Positions 43,371 through 51,920 of a stretch of DNA of 64,000 nucleotides are shown one piece after another. Each line of letters opens with the position of its first letter. Position 1 is the first letter of the stretch. Position numbers and translations under genes: made by a program. Source of the DNA: Caulobacter sp. S45 (GTDB lineage: Bacteria > Pseudomonadota > Alphaproteobacteria > Caulobacterales > Caulobacteraceae); contig NZ_LMUL01000002.1 in the NCBI RefSeq assembly GCF_009765965.1, positions 24,557-88,556 of the forward strand, read 5' to 3'. The notes under the pieces are model-generated. The model did no database searches. It was not told the DNA's origin and saw only the letters and a program-made list of their open reading frames with translations.

Positions 43371-44045
43371 TCAGCGCGGGGAAGCGGCGTGGGCGTCAAG
43401 CGCCTCAAGCCCGCGGTTGGAAAGGGTGACCGCGCTCAGCCCGGCGAACATCCAGCAGATCGGATCGGCCATCTGCGGGACCGGAGCGCCCAGCGCAATC
43501 CAGACGGCGAGCCCCGAATAGGCGATCGCTCGGTCGCATTTGCCGAACGGTCCCTCAAGGCGGCGAGTTTTCCCGACTAGGTGGCCGAGCAGGCCAACCC
43601 CTTCGACGCCCGCCGCGAGCGCAGCCACGAGCATGATCAGACCCGGATTCATCGGCGCCACGGCGGCGAACGTGGCGATCAGCGCCACATCGGAAACGAG
43701 GTCGCCAATTTCGTTGAGCGCCCCGCCGAGCCGGCTCTTTTGGCCGAACTCGATCGCCATCGTGCCGTCCAGCGCCGCCAGCACGGTGCGAAGCCCCAGC
43801 CAGAGCGGCAGGAGAAGGTACATCGCCCGATTACTCGATCCCCCTGCGACGATCCAAGCCACGGCGAGGGAGCCCGCCAGCGACATCAGCGTCACCTGGT
43901 TGGCGGTGATCCCAGCCGCCACCAAGGTGCGCGCAGCGGGGCGAACGGCCGACTTCAGCCAGGGCTTCAGAAGCGTAAGGGACGTCCCTGCCAGAATGAC
44001 GCCGGGCAGCGGACGCGATTGGCCGCGGGCGGATGAAGCGAGCAT
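43371..44045 (-). CDS. CDP-alcohol phosphatidyltransferase family protein
   Basis: A 224-aa polytopic membrane protein. The catalytic segment LAALDGTMAIEFGQKSRLGG, then LNEIGDLVSD, is a variant of the CDP-alcohol phosphotransferase motif D-x2-DG-x2-AR-x8-G-x3-D-x3-D: the first Asp and the AR pair are changed, while LDG and the final GD..SD are kept. This variant resembles YnbA-like subfamily members rather than PgsA or PssA, so activity is likely but substrate unknown. It leads a two-gene unit with the Cys-rich protein. Confidence 0.8.
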   Translation of the reverse strand: MLASSARGQSRPLPGVILAGTSLTLLKPWLKSAVRPAARTLVAAGITANQVTLMSLAGSLAVAWIVAGGSSNRAMYLLLPLWLGLRTVLAALDGTMAIEFGQKSRLGGALNEIGDLVSDVALIATFAAVAPMNPGLIMLVAALAAGVEGVGLLGHLVGKTRRLEGPFGKCDRAIAYSGLAVWIALGAPVPQMADPICWMFAGLSAVTLSNRGLEALDAHAASPR

Positions 44046-44084
44046 GGCGTTCCCCGTGAATACCGACGTGAGAGGACGGTCGTG

Positions 44085-45176
44085 CTAGGCGGCGAGACCC
44101 GCTTCGCGATCCAGAAGATCGCGCTTGCGCGCGACGCCCCAGGCGTAACCGGACAGGGAGCCGTCGTTGCGCACGACCCGATGGCAGGGAATGGCGACCG
44201 CGAGGTTGTTGGCGGCGCAGGCGCCCGCGACGGCGCGCACCGCCTTGGGCGATCCGATCCGACGTGCAACCTCTGCATAGGAGACGGTTTGCCCGGCCGG
44301 GACTTCTCGCAGCGCCCGCCACACGCGCTGTTGGAAAGCGGTGCCGCGAACGTCCAGGGGGAGATCCAAGCCGATGCCTGGCGCTTCCACAAAGCCCACC
44401 ACCTGGGCGACCAGGGCCTCGTAGTCCTTGTCGGCCCCCATCAAGCGGGCCTTTGGGAAGCGGTCCTGGAGGTTGCGGACTAGCGCATCGGGATCCTCGC
44501 CCAGAAGAATGGCGGCGACGCCCTTCTTGCTCGACGCCACGAGGATCGCGCCCAGAGACGACTGTCCGACGGCGAAGAGGATATCCTCGTTGGCGCCGCC
44601 ACCCCGATACTGGGTCGGGGTCATGCCGAGCATGTCGGTGCTCTTCTCGTAGAACCGGCCGGAGGAGTTGAAGCCGGCGTCGTACATGGTCGATGTGACC
44701 GATTGCCCCCCGCTCAGGCCTTCGCGGACTCGAGCGGCGCGATGCGCGGCGGCGTAGTCCTTCGGCGTGAGGCCGGTCGCCGCCTTGAACAGGCGATGGA
44801 AATAGCTCGGGCTACGGCCGACCGCCTCGGCCAGGCCGTTCAGGGAGGGCTCGTCTTCGCTCTCTTCGATCAGCCGGCACGCGCGGGCCACCAAGGCCGC
44901 GTTTTCGGCATCGATGGACAGGCCATCGGGATTGCAACGCTTGCACGGGCGAAAGCCGGTCGCCTTGGCGTCCCGAAGTGTGGTGTGAAGGCCGACGTTC
45001 TTGGGGTTGGCGGTCCGTGAGGGACAGGAGGGACGGCAATAAATCCCTGTGGTCGCCACGGAATACCAGAATTGCCCGTCGGCGGCGTGGTCGCGCGCGA
45101 GCACCTTGGCCCAGCGCGGATCGGCTTCCGTTGGCGAAGGCTGGGCGGTTTTCGTTCGTTCCGTGACTAAGGCCAT
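44085..45176 (-). CDS. ada: Bifunctional Ada: alkylation sensor and methyltransferase
   Basis: About 363 aa, full Ada architecture. The N-terminal zinc/methylphosphotriester domain has the four-Cys set in IYCRPSCPSRTANPKNVG and CKRCNPDG. An AraC-type HTH follows (LNGLAEAVGRSPSYFHRLFK). The C-terminal O6-methylguanine transferase has active-site PCHR (VAIPCHRVV) and SGYAWGVARKRDLL. Methylated Ada activates repair genes. Starts at 45176, 45188 and 45200 are possible; 45176 puts the upstream motif at the 50-60 nt distance seen at sister genes. Confidence 0.95.
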   Translation of the reverse strand: MALVTERTKTAQPSPTEADPRWAKVLARDHAADGQFWYSVATTGIYCRPSCPSRTANPKNVGLHTTLRDAKATGFRPCKRCNPDGLSIDAENAALVARACRLIEESEDEPSLNGLAEAVGRSPSYFHRLFKAATGLTPKDYAAAHRAARVREGLSGGQSVTSTMYDAGFNSSGRFYEKSTDMLGMTPTQYRGGGANEDILFAVGQSSLGAILVASSKKGVAAILLGEDPDALVRNLQDRFPKARLMGADKDYEALVAQVVGFVEAPGIGLDLPLDVRGTAFQQRVWRALREVPAGQTVSYAEVARRIGSPKAVRAVAGACAANNLAVAIPCHRVVRNDGSLSGYAWGVARKRDLLDREAGLAA

Positions 45177-45234
45177 CGTCAGATCCATTCGTTCAATCAT
45201 CTGAGGCGACTTTGCCGGCGGGCGATACACCCGG

Positions 45235-45258
45235 CACTCCGGGTCTTGCTTTCAAATT
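45235..45258 (-). promoter_or_regulatory. Ada-box-like motif, ada promoter
   Basis: The minus strand reads AATTTGAAAGCAAGAC then CCGGAGTG. AATT-N5-GCAA matches the Escherichia coli Ada box layout (AATTAAAGCGCAA at ada) exactly. Its core is identical over 23 bp to the site before the ogt gene at 55925. ACCCGG-CACT-CCGGGT (45229-45244) makes a perfect hairpin overlapping the CGGAGTG part. Confidence 0.7.
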
Positions 45259-45415
45259 GAAAACTATCGGCCGGGCTCGCCTCAGTCTGGCGACCTTCGG
45301 ACGTCGAACTGCCCCCGCCCACCCGGAACTTGCGGGCAAAGCAAAGCCGCGCGCCCGGGGGGAGGGCGCGCGGCTCGCTCGTTCACAAACGGCGCCCGAA
45401 GGCGTCGGTCGTGGC

Positions 45416-45865
45416 TCAGGCCACCTTGATCAGGCCGAGCTGGGTCAGCGCCTTGACGCCATCGTCCAGGCCGATCTCTTCGACGATCTTGCCGTCTTGG
45501 AGCTTCAGGACAGTCGTGCCCGTGAAGTGCATCTTGCGACCCGTGTTCGCGGGCAAGCCGCCAACCAGGAAGTCATCGAGCGCCGCGCCGGTCTGCGTGC
45601 CGCCGCCTTCCCAGCGCCCGACGACGTAGTCGCCCTCGGCGATGAGGTCGGCCGCGCCCCAGAAGTTGAGGTCGGGGAACGCGGCGCGGAAACCGGCCAT
45701 GAACGCTTTGATGTCTTCACGGCCGCGGCGCGGCTCGTGCAGAGAGTAGTGGAGCAGCATGTCGGGCGAAGCGATTTCGTCGACGATGTCGGGGTTGTAG
45801 GTCTTGCCCCAGAAATTTTCGAACCAGCGGCCAACGACGGCCTTGTTGTCGTCTTCCTTGGACAT
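45416..45865 (-). CDS. SnoaL-like ester cyclase family protein
   Basis: A 149-aa NTF2-fold protein: VGRWFENFWGKTYNPDIVDE, FRAAFPDLNFWGAADLIAEG, VVGRWEGGGTQTG, TVLKLQDGKIVEEIGL, the layout of SnoaL-like polyketide cyclases and related small-molecule enzymes. The start at 45865 follows GAGGAA. Catalytic activity cannot be predicted. A weaker copy of the CGGAGT motif is 101 nt upstream. Confidence 0.85.
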   Translation of the reverse strand: MSKEDDNKAVVGRWFENFWGKTYNPDIVDEIASPDMLLHYSLHEPRRGREDIKAFMAGFRAAFPDLNFWGAADLIAEGDYVVGRWEGGGTQTGAALDDFLVGGLPANTGRKMHFTGTTVLKLQDGKIVEEIGLDDGVKALTQLGLIKVA

Positions 45866-45966
45866 GGGATTTCCTCGTCTAAACTGCCAATGATGGGGGG
45901 GGCGGGGCGCGGGACTGGCTGATCCGCACTCCGAGGTCATGGATAGGACGGGGGAGGGGGGCCTAA

Positions 45967-45989
45967 ACTCCGTTTGTTGACTTTGAATT
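45967..45989 (-). promoter_or_regulatory. Weak Ada-box-like motif, snoaL-like gene
   Basis: The minus strand reads AATTCAAAGTCAACAAAC then GGAGTT. The two halves are present, but inner spacings differ by one base each (N4 and N6 instead of N5), and the distance to the start (101 nt) is longer than usual. Possible but unproven member. Confidence 0.35.
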
Positions 45990-45996
45990 GGAACAT

Positions 45997-46608
45997 TCAC
46001 GAAGGCGCGGGCTCGCCGCCTCGCACCGCCGCCGGCCAGCGCGCGGGCCAGGCGAAGAAGGCCGACACCGCGATGACGATCGCCAGCGAGGTCCAGGTCG
46101 AGACGAACGCCAAGGGGATGGCGATCAGGTGCAGTCCCATCCCGATCAGGTTCTTGCGCGCCGCCTGCCGATCACGCTGGCGCGACACTTCGTCTTCACG
46201 AGGCCGGTGACGGGCGATGCTCGCCGAAAGGACGCTGAACCACAGCAAGCAGCTGAGGAAGAGCCCGTTGTAGATCGCGACCGGCAGCGGCGAGCGGATG
46301 TGAGCCGACAGGTAGGCGGTGGCGAAGGGAATGAAGGACATCGTGAACATCATCATGATGTTCGACCAAAGGGTCGCGGTGCTGATGACGCGCGCCGACT
46401 GCACCAGGCTGTGATGGTTCACCCACACGATGGCCACGAAGACGAAACTGGCCGCGTAGGTCGCGAACTTCGGCCAGATCTGGAGCAAGGCCGGCAGGTC
46501 GGCGGTGTCGGGGGGTCTCAGACCGAACACGGTGATGGTGACGATGATCGCCATGACGCCGTCGGAGAAGGCTTCGAGGCGCTGCGACCCGGGGGCTTCA
46601 CGACGCAT
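45997..46608 (-). CDS. TMEM175-family potassium channel-like protein
   Basis: A 203-aa membrane protein with the DUF1211/TMEM175 signature RLEAFSDGVMAIIVTITVFG in the first helix, then five further hydrophobic segments (FATYAASFVFVAIVWVNHHS, MMMFTMSFIPFATAYLSAH and others). Bacterial TMEM175 proteins are tetrameric, six-helix potassium-leak channels. Single-gene unit as far as can be seen. Confidence 0.87.
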   Translation of the reverse strand: MRREAPGSQRLEAFSDGVMAIIVTITVFGLRPPDTADLPALLQIWPKFATYAASFVFVAIVWVNHHSLVQSARVISTATLWSNIMMMFTMSFIPFATAYLSAHIRSPLPVAIYNGLFLSCLLWFSVLSASIARHRPREDEVSRQRDRQAARKNLIGMGLHLIAIPLAFVSTWTSLAIVIAVSAFFAWPARWPAAVRGGEPAPS

Positions 46609-46772
46609 GGCGAGCCCTTTGGGTCAGGTTGACGGGCGCAGGAGTCGTCCGGACGGCGGGCGTGCGGGCGCCCGCCGCCGCGGTGCGGCGAGGGTCTGGG
46701 ATCATGGCGTTCACCGTGGGTGTGCCCATCGCCGGGTCGGCGATGGGGCTTGAGGAGGTCGGTAGGCGAGGC

Positions 46773-47432
46773 TCAGGCGGCGGCTTCGAGCATGTCCGGC
46801 GTCTTGTAGAGCTCCTCGGGAATCTCCCCGAGGGTGGAGTGGTAGGCCTTTGGCCCCAGGCCGTAGAACTGCTGGAAGTTGAAGATCAGGGGCCGCCACT
46901 TGTCCGGATCGATCCGGTCGGCATGGCCATCCATCAGGATCGTGTCGTCGACGTGGATCCGATGGACGCGCATCTCGAACGTGGTGAGAAACCCTTCAAG
47001 CGGGCCGCCTTCATCGAGCGGTCGTTCCGCCACTAGCAGCGCCTCGAGTTGGATGGGACACTCAAGGACGCGCGGCGGGGCGATCGTTTCGGAGGGGACA
47101 GGGGTCAGGCCCGCGGTCTCGAACTTGTGCTTCTCGTAGCGAAATCCGCGAGCAAGCTTGTCATCGGGCACGACCTCCGTGCCCGTGGTCTTGGCCAACT
47201 TGTCGACAGCAGCGACGAGATCGACCGACGCCATATTGATGACCATCTCGCCGGTCCGGCGCAGGTTCTCCACCGTCTTGGAATTGGCCTGAAGACCAAG
47301 CAGAGCGCGCCAGCTTACAAAGATGGTCGAAGACATGGGGGCGAGGTTCGCCGTGCCGTCTTCGTTGAGCGTGCTGAGCAGGGCGACTGGCGTACCGAAA
47401 TACAAGATGTTGGGTTTGCAGGCGACGTGCAT
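46773..47432 (-). CDS. Flavin reductase-like FMN-binding protein
   Basis: A 219-aa split-barrel flavoprotein: YFGTPVALLSTLNEDGTANL, APMSSTIFVSWRALLGLQ and KTVENLRRTGEMVINMAS are the conserved FMN-binding segments of the flavin reductase/DIM6-NTAB family. Likely substrates are flavins or quinone-like electrophiles. It diverges from the ogt-oxygenase-alkB operon. Two tandem CGGAGAG-type motifs lie in its leader. Confidence 0.88.
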   Translation of the reverse strand: MHVACKPNILYFGTPVALLSTLNEDGTANLAPMSSTIFVSWRALLGLQANSKTVENLRRTGEMVINMASVDLVAAVDKLAKTTGTEVVPDDKLARGFRYEKHKFETAGLTPVPSETIAPPRVLECPIQLEALLVAERPLDEGGPLEGFLTTFEMRVHRIHVDDTILMDGHADRIDPDKWRPLIFNFQQFYGLGPKAYHSTLGEIPEELYKTPDMLEAAA

Positions 47433-47458
47433 TGGAGAAGTCCTTGTTTGGGGGGCCT

Positions 47459-47512
47459 CTCCGTTCTGACTTTCGTTTCATCGCAAGGCTCTCCGGTTCT
47501 TGCTTTCGAACT
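47459..47512 (-). promoter_or_regulatory. Tandem Ada-box-like motifs, flavin reductase promoter
   Basis: The distal copy (47489-47512) reads AGTTCGAAAGCAAGAAC then CGGAGAG on the minus strand and ends 56 nt before the start. A nearer, degenerate copy (47459-47479) reads GAAACGAAAGTCAGAAC then GGAGAG with one base less spacing. Tandem duplication suggests cooperative binding or a decayed duplicate. Confidence 0.5.
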
Positions 47513-47551
47513 CAAGTCTTCAGGCGACGCGGGGCCTGACGGGTCTATTTC

Positions 47552-47575
47552 GATTTGAGAGCAAGAGGCGGAGTG
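47552..47575 (+). promoter_or_regulatory. Ada-box-like motif, ogt-oxygenase-alkB promoter
   Basis: The plus strand reads GATTTGAGAGCAAGAGG then CGGAGTG, spacing identical to the ada site, ending 51 nt before the ogt ATG. It is 40 bp from the oppositely oriented flavin reductase site, making a divergent control region. Confidence 0.62.
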
Positions 47576-47626
47576 TCGGTCTCCTTCGGAAGGCCGATCT
47601 TGGCTCCTACGAAAAGGAGCCGGACT

Positions 47627-48154
47627 ATGGATACGACCCATTCCCATCCCACCGCCGAGAGCTTTCTCGTCGGCTTTGGCGAGACTGGCCTCGGGTCGGT
47701 GCTCGTCGCCAGCAGCGCCAAGGGTGTGAGCGCCATCCTGTTGGGTGATGATCAGGCCCGCTTGCGCCGCGAACTGGCGCAAGCCTTTCCAGGCATCAGC
47801 CTGGTGGAAGACGCCGGGCGCACCGCCGAAACCGTCGCCAAGGTGGTCGCTTTCATCGACGCGCCACACCTCGGCCTGGATCTGCCGCTCGACCTTCGCG
47901 GGTCGGACCTGGAGCTGGCCGTGTGGGCTGCCCTACGCGCCATTCCGTCCGGCGAGACCCGCACCTATGGCGGTTTGGCCAAGGCGTTGGACATGCCGGC
48001 CACCGCACAAGAGGTGGGCGCGGCCTGCGCCGCCAACGTCGTGGCCGTCGCCGTCCCGTGTCACCGGGTGGTCAAGGCCGACGGCTCGATCTCAGGATAT
48101 CGCTGGGGCGTCCCGCGCAAGCGGCGCCTGATCAACATGGAGGGCGTCGCGTGA
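47627..48154 (+). CDS. ogt: O6-methylguanine-DNA methyltransferase (Ogt type)
   Basis: A 175-aa suicide methyltransferase: an N-terminal ribonuclease-like domain (TGLGSVLVASSAKGVSAILL), then LELAVWAALRAIPSGETRTY, GAACAANVVAVAVPCHRVVK with the acceptor Cys in PCHR, and SGYRWGVPRKRRLINMEG. It removes methyl groups from O6-methylguanine by transfer to its own Cys. The start at 47627 is set by AAGGAG. It is the first gene of an operon with the two 2OG-Fe(II) oxygenases. Confidence 0.93.
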   Translation: MDTTHSHPTAESFLVGFGETGLGSVLVASSAKGVSAILLGDDQARLRRELAQAFPGISLVEDAGRTAETVAKVVAFIDAPHLGLDLPLDLRGSDLELAVWAALRAIPSGETRTYGGLAKALDMPATAQEVGAACAANVVAVAVPCHRVVKADGSISGYRWGVPRKRRLINMEGVA

Positions 48155-48867
48155 GCACCGTCGAAACGATGGACCGCACAAGCGCGGTGGACTGGACTCA
48201 AGTCTCGACTGACCTCGACGCCCAAGGCTGGGCGGTGCTGCCGAAGCTGCTGAGCGCGGCGGAGTGCGGGGCGATCTCGGGGATGTACGATGGCGGCAAG
48301 GGTTTCCGCAGCCATGTGGTTATGGGCCGCCACGGCTTCGGGCGTGGGGAGTACCGCTACTTCAGCTATCCGCTGCCGCCGCTGATCCAGGACCTGCGCA
48401 CATCAGTCTACCCCCACCTTGCTCCGCTCGCGAACCGCTGGCACGAGCGTATGGGCAAAACGGTCCGGTTTCCCGACGACCACGCCGCGTTCATAGAGCG
48501 CTGCCATCAAGCCGGCCAAGTGCGGCCTACGCCGCTGCTGCTGCAGTATGGGCCAGACGACTACAACTGCCTCCACCAGGATCTCTATGGCGAGCACGTC
48601 TTCCCGATCCAGCTGGCCATCCTATTGTCGGACCCGGAAACGGACTTCGAGGGCGGCGAATTCGTCATGACCGAGCAACGGCCCCGGATGCAGACCCGGC
48701 CGATCGTCGTGCCGTTGAAGAAAGGCGACGCGGTGATCTTCGCGGTCAACAGCCGACCCGTCGCCGGCGTGCGCGGCGACTATCAGGTGAAGCTGCGCCA
48801 CGGCGTCAGTCGGCTTCGGTCCGGCCATCGCCACACCGTCGGGGTGATCTTCCACGATGCCACCTAG
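48151..48867 (+). CDS. 2OG-Fe(II) oxygenase
   Basis: A 238-aa oxygenase with the iron ligands in LHQDLYGEHVFPIQLAIL (H-x-D) and LRHGVSR (distal His), and an FEGGEFVMTEQ core. It starts at a GTG in a GTGA overlap with ogt and overlaps alkB by 11 bp, so the three are tightly coupled. Position and fold suggest an AlkB-like or protein-targeting dealkylase supporting alkylation repair, but it is distinct from AlkB and its substrate is unknown. Confidence 0.85.
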   Translation: MSTVETMDRTSAVDWTQVSTDLDAQGWAVLPKLLSAAECGAISGMYDGGKGFRSHVVMGRHGFGRGEYRYFSYPLPPLIQDLRTSVYPHLAPLANRWHERMGKTVRFPDDHAAFIERCHQAGQVRPTPLLLQYGPDDYNCLHQDLYGEHVFPIQLAILLSDPETDFEGGEFVMTEQRPRMQTRPIVVPLKKGDAVIFAVNSRPVAGVRGDYQVKLRHGVSRLRSGHRHTVGVIFHDAT

Positions 48868-49516
48868 CGCGCTCGAACTAGACTTTGGACCCGTCGAGCG
48901 GGACCCGCACCAGCCCCTGGCGGCCGGCGCCGTCCTGTTGGGGGGGTTCGCCCTCCAGGACGCCGTGGCCCTCCTGGCAGGATTGAAAGCTGTCGTCGCC
49001 ATCTCCCCCTTCCGCCACATGGTGACGCCTGGCGGCTGGCCTATGTCGGTATCCATGAGCAATTGCGGCGCGGCCGGGTGGGTCACCGACCGACGGGGTT
49101 ACCGCTACGATCCGGACGATCCGGAGACCGCGCGCCCATGGCCCGCGATGCCGCTGGTGTTCAGCACCCTGGCGGCGCGCGCGGCCGAGGCGGCCGGGTT
49201 CGCCGGCTTTGTCCCTGACGCCTGCCTGATCAACCGCTATGAGCCCGGCGCCCGTCTGACCTTGCATCAGGACCGAAACGAGCGGGACTTCGCCCATCCG
49301 ATCGTCTCGGTCTCGCTGGGTCTGCCGGCCACCTTCCTATGGGGCGGCGCGAGCCGATCAGAACGTCCCCGGCGGATCCCTCTCGTCCATGGCGACGTGG
49401 TTGTCTGGGGCGGTCCGGCGCGGATGACCTTCCACGGCGTGGACACGATGAAGGACGGCGCGCATCCGCTCACCGGGGCCATCCGGTTCAATCTGACGTT
49501 CCGCCGCGCCAACTGA
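48857..49516 (+). CDS. alkB: AlkB-type oxidative DNA demethylase
   Basis: A 219-aa AlkB homologue: GGWPMSVSMSNCGAAGWVTD and RRGYRYD, then the catalytic core PDACLINRYEPGARLTLHQD with iron-binding H-x-D, a distal His in MTFHGV and the 2OG-binding RFNLTFRR Arg residues. It oxidatively removes N1-methyladenine and N3-methylcytosine lesions. Last of the ogt-oxygenase-alkB operon. Confidence 0.94.
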   Translation: MPPSALELDFGPVERDPHQPLAAGAVLLGGFALQDAVALLAGLKAVVAISPFRHMVTPGGWPMSVSMSNCGAAGWVTDRRGYRYDPDDPETARPWPAMPLVFSTLAARAAEAAGFAGFVPDACLINRYEPGARLTLHQDRNERDFAHPIVSVSLGLPATFLWGGASRSERPRRIPLVHGDVVVWGGPARMTFHGVDTMKDGAHPLTGAIRFNLTFRRAN

Positions 49517-49563
49517 GGCGTATCCCTATGGCCGGGTCTTTTGTTCGAGCGCATTGCTGAAGA

Positions 49564-50379
49564 ATGGCGAAGGATCGCGCGAAAACCTGGCGAAGTGCTG
49601 CGCTTGGCGAGACGCTGTTCTTGACGGCCGAGTACCACCAGCAACGCTTCGACCGGCACTTCCACGACGAATTCGCTATCGGCGTGATCGACAGCGGCTG
49701 TCAGGCCTTCGTCTACGACAACAACCGTCGGCTCGACATGCCGAAGGGCTCGGTGGCGCTGATCGCGCCCGGCGTGGTCCATGCGGGCTGGCCGGGCGCG
49801 GAGGAGGGCTGGCGCTATCGAATGCTCTACCCGGCCGCCGCATTGGTTCGCGCCGCTGTCGAGGACGCCTTCGATGGATCCGACACAGCGAGCTTTCATC
49901 GACCGGTCGTCGACGACCCCGCCTTATCGCTGGCCCTATCGAGGTTGCACGGGCTCAGCGCGCTTGCCGCGACCGATCCGCTGGAGCTGGAGAGCCTCTA
50001 TCTCCTCATTATCCGCCGCGCTTTCGAGCGCCATGCCGGCGCCCGGCCTGGGGCCGCGAGCGACGGCGACCGTCGTTCGGTCGCGCCGATCCGGGAGATG
50101 TTGGAAGCCGATTTCCATCGACCCATCGCGCTGGCCGACCTGGCGGCGCGGGCGGGCCTGTCGCGCTTTCAAGCGCTGCGTCACTTCAAGGCGGTCTATG
50201 GCCTGCCGCCCCACGCCTTCCTCCGTCAGATCCGGGTCAGGCGCGCGCAGGCGCTGATCATGCAGGGGGAGGCCCTGGCCGCCGCGGCCGCTGCGGTCGG
50301 GTTCGCTGACCAAGCCCATATGACGCGCACCTTCCGCCAGACGGTTGGCTACACGCCCGGCGCCTTCGCCCGGGCCTAA
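49564..50379 (+). CDS. AraC-family transcriptional regulator
   Basis: A 271-aa regulator with an N-terminal cupin-like arabinose-binding-type domain (HFHDEFAIGVIDSGCQAF, VALIAPGVVHAGWPG) and two C-terminal HTHs (IALADLAARAGLSRFQALRH and AVGFADQAHMTRTFRQTVGY). It stands directly upstream of the threonine aldolase gene and may regulate it, perhaps through the 19-bp site at 50387 that recurs at 57212. Confidence 0.9.
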   Translation: MAKDRAKTWRSAALGETLFLTAEYHQQRFDRHFHDEFAIGVIDSGCQAFVYDNNRRLDMPKGSVALIAPGVVHAGWPGAEEGWRYRMLYPAAALVRAAVEDAFDGSDTASFHRPVVDDPALSLALSRLHGLSALAATDPLELESLYLLIIRRAFERHAGARPGAASDGDRRSVAPIREMLEADFHRPIALADLAARAGLSRFQALRHFKAVYGLPPHAFLRQIRVRRAQALIMQGEALAAAAAAVGFADQAHMTRTFRQTVGYTPGAFARA

Positions 50380-50386
50380 TCGCGGT

Positions 50387-50405
50387 CTGCAATAGCCTTC
50401 AAGAC
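50387..50405 (+). promoter_or_regulatory. Recurring 19-bp site before the aldolase gene
   Basis: CTGCAATAGCCTTCAAGAC lies 44 nt before the aldolase ATG. The same sequence with one change (CTGCAATAACCTTCAAGAC) occurs at 57212-57230, 33 nt before the PLP-enzyme start. It may be the binding site of the adjacent AraC regulator, or part of a shared promoter. Confidence 0.5.
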
Positions 50406-50449
50406 CGGACCGGTGCGGCCCGCCATGCTCTCGCGGATTGGAGCCCGCC

Positions 50450-51550
50450 ATGATTGATCTGCGCAGCGACACTTGCAGCCGCCCGACCCCTGAAATGCGT
50501 CAGGCCATCGCCAACGCCGATGTCGGTGACGACGTCTACGGCGACGACCCAACGGTCAAGGCGCTCGAACGAACCGTCGCCGAGCTGCTGGGCAAGGAGG
50601 ACGCGGTCTATATGCCGACCGGCACCATGACCAACCAGGTCGCCATCCGGGCGCACACAGAACCTGGCGACGCGGTCCTGTTCGACCAGAACGCCCACGT
50701 TTACATCCTTGAAGGGGGGGCGCCAGCCGCCTTTTCCGGCGTGCTCCCACGTCTGCTGCCGGGGGTCAGGGGCATCTTCACGCCCGCCGACGTTGACGCG
50801 GCGATGGGCATCTCCCACCCATTCTTCCCAGCGACCATCCCGGCGCCCGTGCGCCTGCTCTGCCTGGAGAACACGCACAACATCGGCGGCGGATCGATCT
50901 GGCCGTTGGAGACCCTCAAGGCCGTGACCGATGTCGGGCGACGACATGAACTGGCGCTGCATCTCGACGGCGCCCGACTGTGGCACGCCACGGCGGCAAC
51001 CGGGATTTCAGAGGCGGACTATGCCCGGCCCTTTGACACGATCAGCGTCTGCTTCTCCAAGGCCCTGGGGGCCCCCGTGGGCTCGTGCCTGGTCGGGACC
51101 AAGGCGTTCATCACCCGCGCGCGGCGATTCAAGCAGCAGATTGGCGGCGGCTTTCGTCAAGCCGGGATCATCGCGGCCGGCGCGCTCTACGCGCTGGAAA
51201 ACCATCGCGCGCGGTTGGGCGACGTCCATGAGCTGGCGCGCCGCTTCGCTAAAGGCCTAGCTCAGATCGAGGGGGTGGAGATCGACCCGGCGACCGTGGA
51301 GACGAACATCGTACGTTATCGGCTGAGCACGGTAAGCGCCGGGCGCTTCGTCGAGGAGGCGCACCGGCGCGGCCTGTTCATGCTCCCCTCCGGTCCCGAT
51401 GCGGTGCGCGCGGTCTTCTACCTCGACATTGCGCAAAGCGACGTCGACGACGCTCTGAAGATCATCGCCGACAGCCTCCGCGCCCTGCCGGCCGAGCCGG
51501 GAGAGTTCGCTCCCTCGCGCGCAGGCGCCGCTCCTGGGTCCGGATATTAG
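50450..51550 (+). CDS. ltaE: Low-specificity L-threonine aldolase family protein
   Basis: A 366-aa fold-type I PLP enzyme: IDLRSDTCSRPTPEMRQAIA, GDDVYGDDPTVKALE, LCLENTHNIGGG, LHLDGARLWHA, and SVCFSKALGAPVGSCLVG with the PLP lysine. It cleaves threonine/allo-threonine to glycine and acetaldehyde. The ATG at 50450 is preferred; a TTG 12 bp earlier is in frame. A small aldehyde-forming enzyme within this stress region is notable but could be simple cargo. Confidence 0.9.
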   Translation: MIDLRSDTCSRPTPEMRQAIANADVGDDVYGDDPTVKALERTVAELLGKEDAVYMPTGTMTNQVAIRAHTEPGDAVLFDQNAHVYILEGGAPAAFSGVLPRLLPGVRGIFTPADVDAAMGISHPFFPATIPAPVRLLCLENTHNIGGGSIWPLETLKAVTDVGRRHELALHLDGARLWHATAATGISEADYARPFDTISVCFSKALGAPVGSCLVGTKAFITRARRFKQQIGGGFRQAGIIAAGALYALENHRARLGDVHELARRFAKGLAQIEGVEIDPATVETNIVRYRLSTVSAGRFVEEAHRRGLFMLPSGPDAVRAVFYLDIAQSDVDDALKIIADSLRALPAEPGEFAPSRAGAAPGSGY

Positions 51551-51581
51551 GCATGGCCCAAGGGAGGCGGCTCGCAGCCCC

Positions 51582-51881
51582 CTAGAGCGGCGGCACGAAG
51601 CTCTTGCAGAGGATGACCGAGGTGTTGTCGGTCGCCTCAGCGCGGACCAGCTTCAGCGGGACATAGTCAGGGTCGTCGTAGAACGCCATGGCGAGGTCTT
51701 CCGAGGCAAACTTGAGGACGACGGTGAACAGCTGGCTGTCGCCTTCAAGGATCTTTCCCTCGAGGTCGATCACCAGGATCTCGGCCTGATGCCTTTTCAG
51801 CAACGGCTGCACCGCCGCGCCGTAACCGCGGAGCTTGTCCAGGTCCGTCACATCGAAACGAAAGATCATGTAGACGCTCAT
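51582..51881 (-). CDS. DUF1330-type small protein
   Basis: A 99-aa ferredoxin-fold dimeric alpha+beta barrel protein (YMIFRFDVTDLDKLRGYGAA, AMAFYDDPDYVPLKLVRAEA) of the DUF1330 type. A strong AAGGAGGAGC precedes the ATG. Function unknown. It may be co-transcribed with the DUF1203 gene 39 bp upstream. Confidence 0.85.
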   Translation of the reverse strand: MSVYMIFRFDVTDLDKLRGYGAAVQPLLKRHQAEILVIDLEGKILEGDSQLFTVVLKFASEDLAMAFYDDPDYVPLKLVRAEATDNTSVILCKSFVPPL

Positions 51882-51920
51882 GGTGCTCCTCCTTGTTGGA
51901 AGCCGCTGGGGACGGGGGCT

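Noticed and set aside
49530..49552. CCGGGTCTTTTGTTCGAGC as another Ada-box-like site
   Set aside because: It points to the minus strand, where no gene starts, and lacks the GCAA and CGGAGTG parts.
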